A stretch of 64,000 nt of DNA from Paragordius varius (lineage: Eukaryota > Nematomorpha), in the NCBI GenBank assembly GCA_964247055.1, contig OZ176051.1, positions 5,952,001 to 6,016,000 on the forward strand, read 5' to 3'. This document shows, one piece after another, positions 63,301 through 64,000 of this stretch. The position numbers were made by a program, and so were the translations under genes. The notes below the pieces were generated by a model. The model searched no databases and was not told the origin of the DNA. It saw only the letters and a program-made list of their open reading frames with translations. How positions within the stretch are numbered: the stretch's first letter is position 1; every line of letters begins with the position of its first letter.

Positions 63301-64000
63301 ATAAACCGATGGAACATATAGTTGATAAAGAGTTATGAATAGATAATTTTGCTAAAAATAACTCTCAAAATATATCTATTGCATTTCAAATAAAATTTAA
63401 ATCCTAAATTTTTTCTAATATACAGAAAAAATTGAAATAATAAAAAACGTTAAAAGACATGTATAATATAGGTAATTTCTTATACTATTACTTTTTTGAT
63501 ATAACACAAATGATTATAATTGTGAAACTTGTTATAGAGTCTGTTACCAATTTACACTTATCTTTTCCTTGTTTAAAGGTTATATCAGCGTTTACACTTT
63601 GTCTTTAATATAACTCTTTATTTTTAACTGTTAAACTAAATATTGCTTGCTTTCCACTTACTTGTAAGGTTGTGCTTGTTTTGTACTAGAGCTATCATTT
63701 CCATTCGCTAAAGATTTATGTTTTGTGGTCGTTGGGGTAGAAAGGGAAAAAGCCGCTTTTTCAATCGACATGGCTGCTGCCAATAATTCTTTTTCAGTCG
63801 AATTTGGGGACCAGCGCATACTTTCCAAGCTTTTATGCATTAAAAAAATGCACATAAAAATTGGATAATATAAAATAATTTTATAGATAAACTTTAAAAT
63901 AATTATTTTTTAAAAAAATAGTTTGTTATAAAGGGAATAAATGTTACTAAGGAAAAATGCGTGAATACAATTCTAATGCCCACTCATTGATTTTAGACAA
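60383..64000 (-). CDS. TLN: talin, C-terminal part (gene runs off right edge)
   Basis: Talin links integrin tails to actin; this part is the last rod bundles, the THATCH/I-LWEQ actin-binding domain and the dimerisation helix. Exons (high to low): about 63829-63662, 63182-63077, 62985-62913, 62515-62307, 61802-61528, 61111-60913, 60568-60383. Matches: NSTEKELLAAAMSIEKAA; ILGATQSIAQASAALIRAA with AQRELV; GQWSYGLISAAKLVV; STAQLILACRVKA and RLDRAALAIRRATERLISAA; VGSLAQ; and the dimerisation helix KERELEEARQKLGILRKAKY. An extra 40-50 residue Ser/Asn-rich linker precedes the domain, and the end has a 25-residue Pro/Tyr/Asn tail. The 63900-64000 stretch (SKINEWALELYSR on this strand) may be part of the next exon. 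Confidence 0.92.
60815..60870 (+). repeat. possible third SINE fragment
   Basis: GCGTGTCTGCTCAGGTTGGATAG, then AATGATAAAAAAGG, resembles the body of the SINE at 39540-39600 (CTCGCCTGCCCAGGGCTGACAG, GATGATGGAAAAAA). Too short to be sure. Confidence 0.3.
62180..62237 (-). pseudogene. decayed duplicate of a talin exon end
   Basis: CAGCAGAAATGCCATAAGACC, then ATTG.CCCTCGTGTAATTAATGTCCACCA, repeats, with mismatches and small deletions, the donor-side end of the talin exon at 62307-62515 (matching 62304-62365). It sits about 70 bp beyond the donor in the same orientation and includes a donor-like GT. Confidence 0.7.

Overview
The window is strongly A+T-rich nuclear DNA from an animal. It carries spliced genes for proteins shared by animals (talin, UDP-glucose:glycoprotein glucosyltransferase, a BMI1-type Polycomb RING protein, a PHACTR actin/PP1 regulator, class II ARF, SH3BP5/Sab, BORCS5, ACOT13, a ZCCHC7-like zinc-knuckle protein) and a nuclear tRNA-Glu. 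The most telling trait is intron size. In six of the genes, protein homology places introns of only 23-35 nt, mostly 23-27 nt, alongside ordinary introns of hundreds to thousands of nt. Ultra-short introns of this size are known in dicyemid mesozoans. I infer a dicyemid or another fast-evolving, intron-shrunken invertebrate, with moderate confidence only.

Layout. 1-7402: 5' half of UGGT (minus), running off the left edge, with a 1.4 kb near-perfect palindromic element in one intron. 7403-14902: gene-free, with dispersed repeats and a hAT transposon (11481-13875) flanked by a perfect 8-bp duplication. 14903-23103: a compact block of four genes, PCGF (minus), BORCS5 (plus), ACOT13 (minus) and ZCCHC7-like (plus), arranged as head-to-head pairs with 122 and 47 bp between start codons and a 24-bp tail-to-tail gap. 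24841-36258: PHACTR (minus), with large introns, an Asn-rich central exon and a tandem duplication covering a splice donor. 36511-38058: ARF4/5-type GTPase (plus), head-to-head with PHACTR. 38059-55867: transposon-rich stretch with a second copy of the same hAT (39816-45410) split by an RTE-type LINE, two copies of a BED-finger hAT, a tRNA-derived SINE, palindromic MITEs and one orphan exon-like ORF. 55868-59623: SH3BP5/Sab (plus) with a tRNA-Glu(UUC) gene in intron 1. 60383-64000: 3' part of talin (minus), running off the right edge.

The host genes do not form a pathway. They are housekeeping or cytoskeletal: ER folding control (UGGT), Polycomb repression (PCGF), lysosome positioning (BORCS5), acyl-CoA hydrolysis (ACOT13), nuclear RNA surveillance (ZCCHC7), actin/PP1 control (PHACTR), Golgi traffic (ARF), Rab11 activation (SH3BP5) and integrin-actin linkage (talin). 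The ultra-short introns sit in the short, closely packed genes and in the 5' part of UGGT. PHACTR, SH3BP5 and talin have long introns that gather repeats and partial exon duplications.
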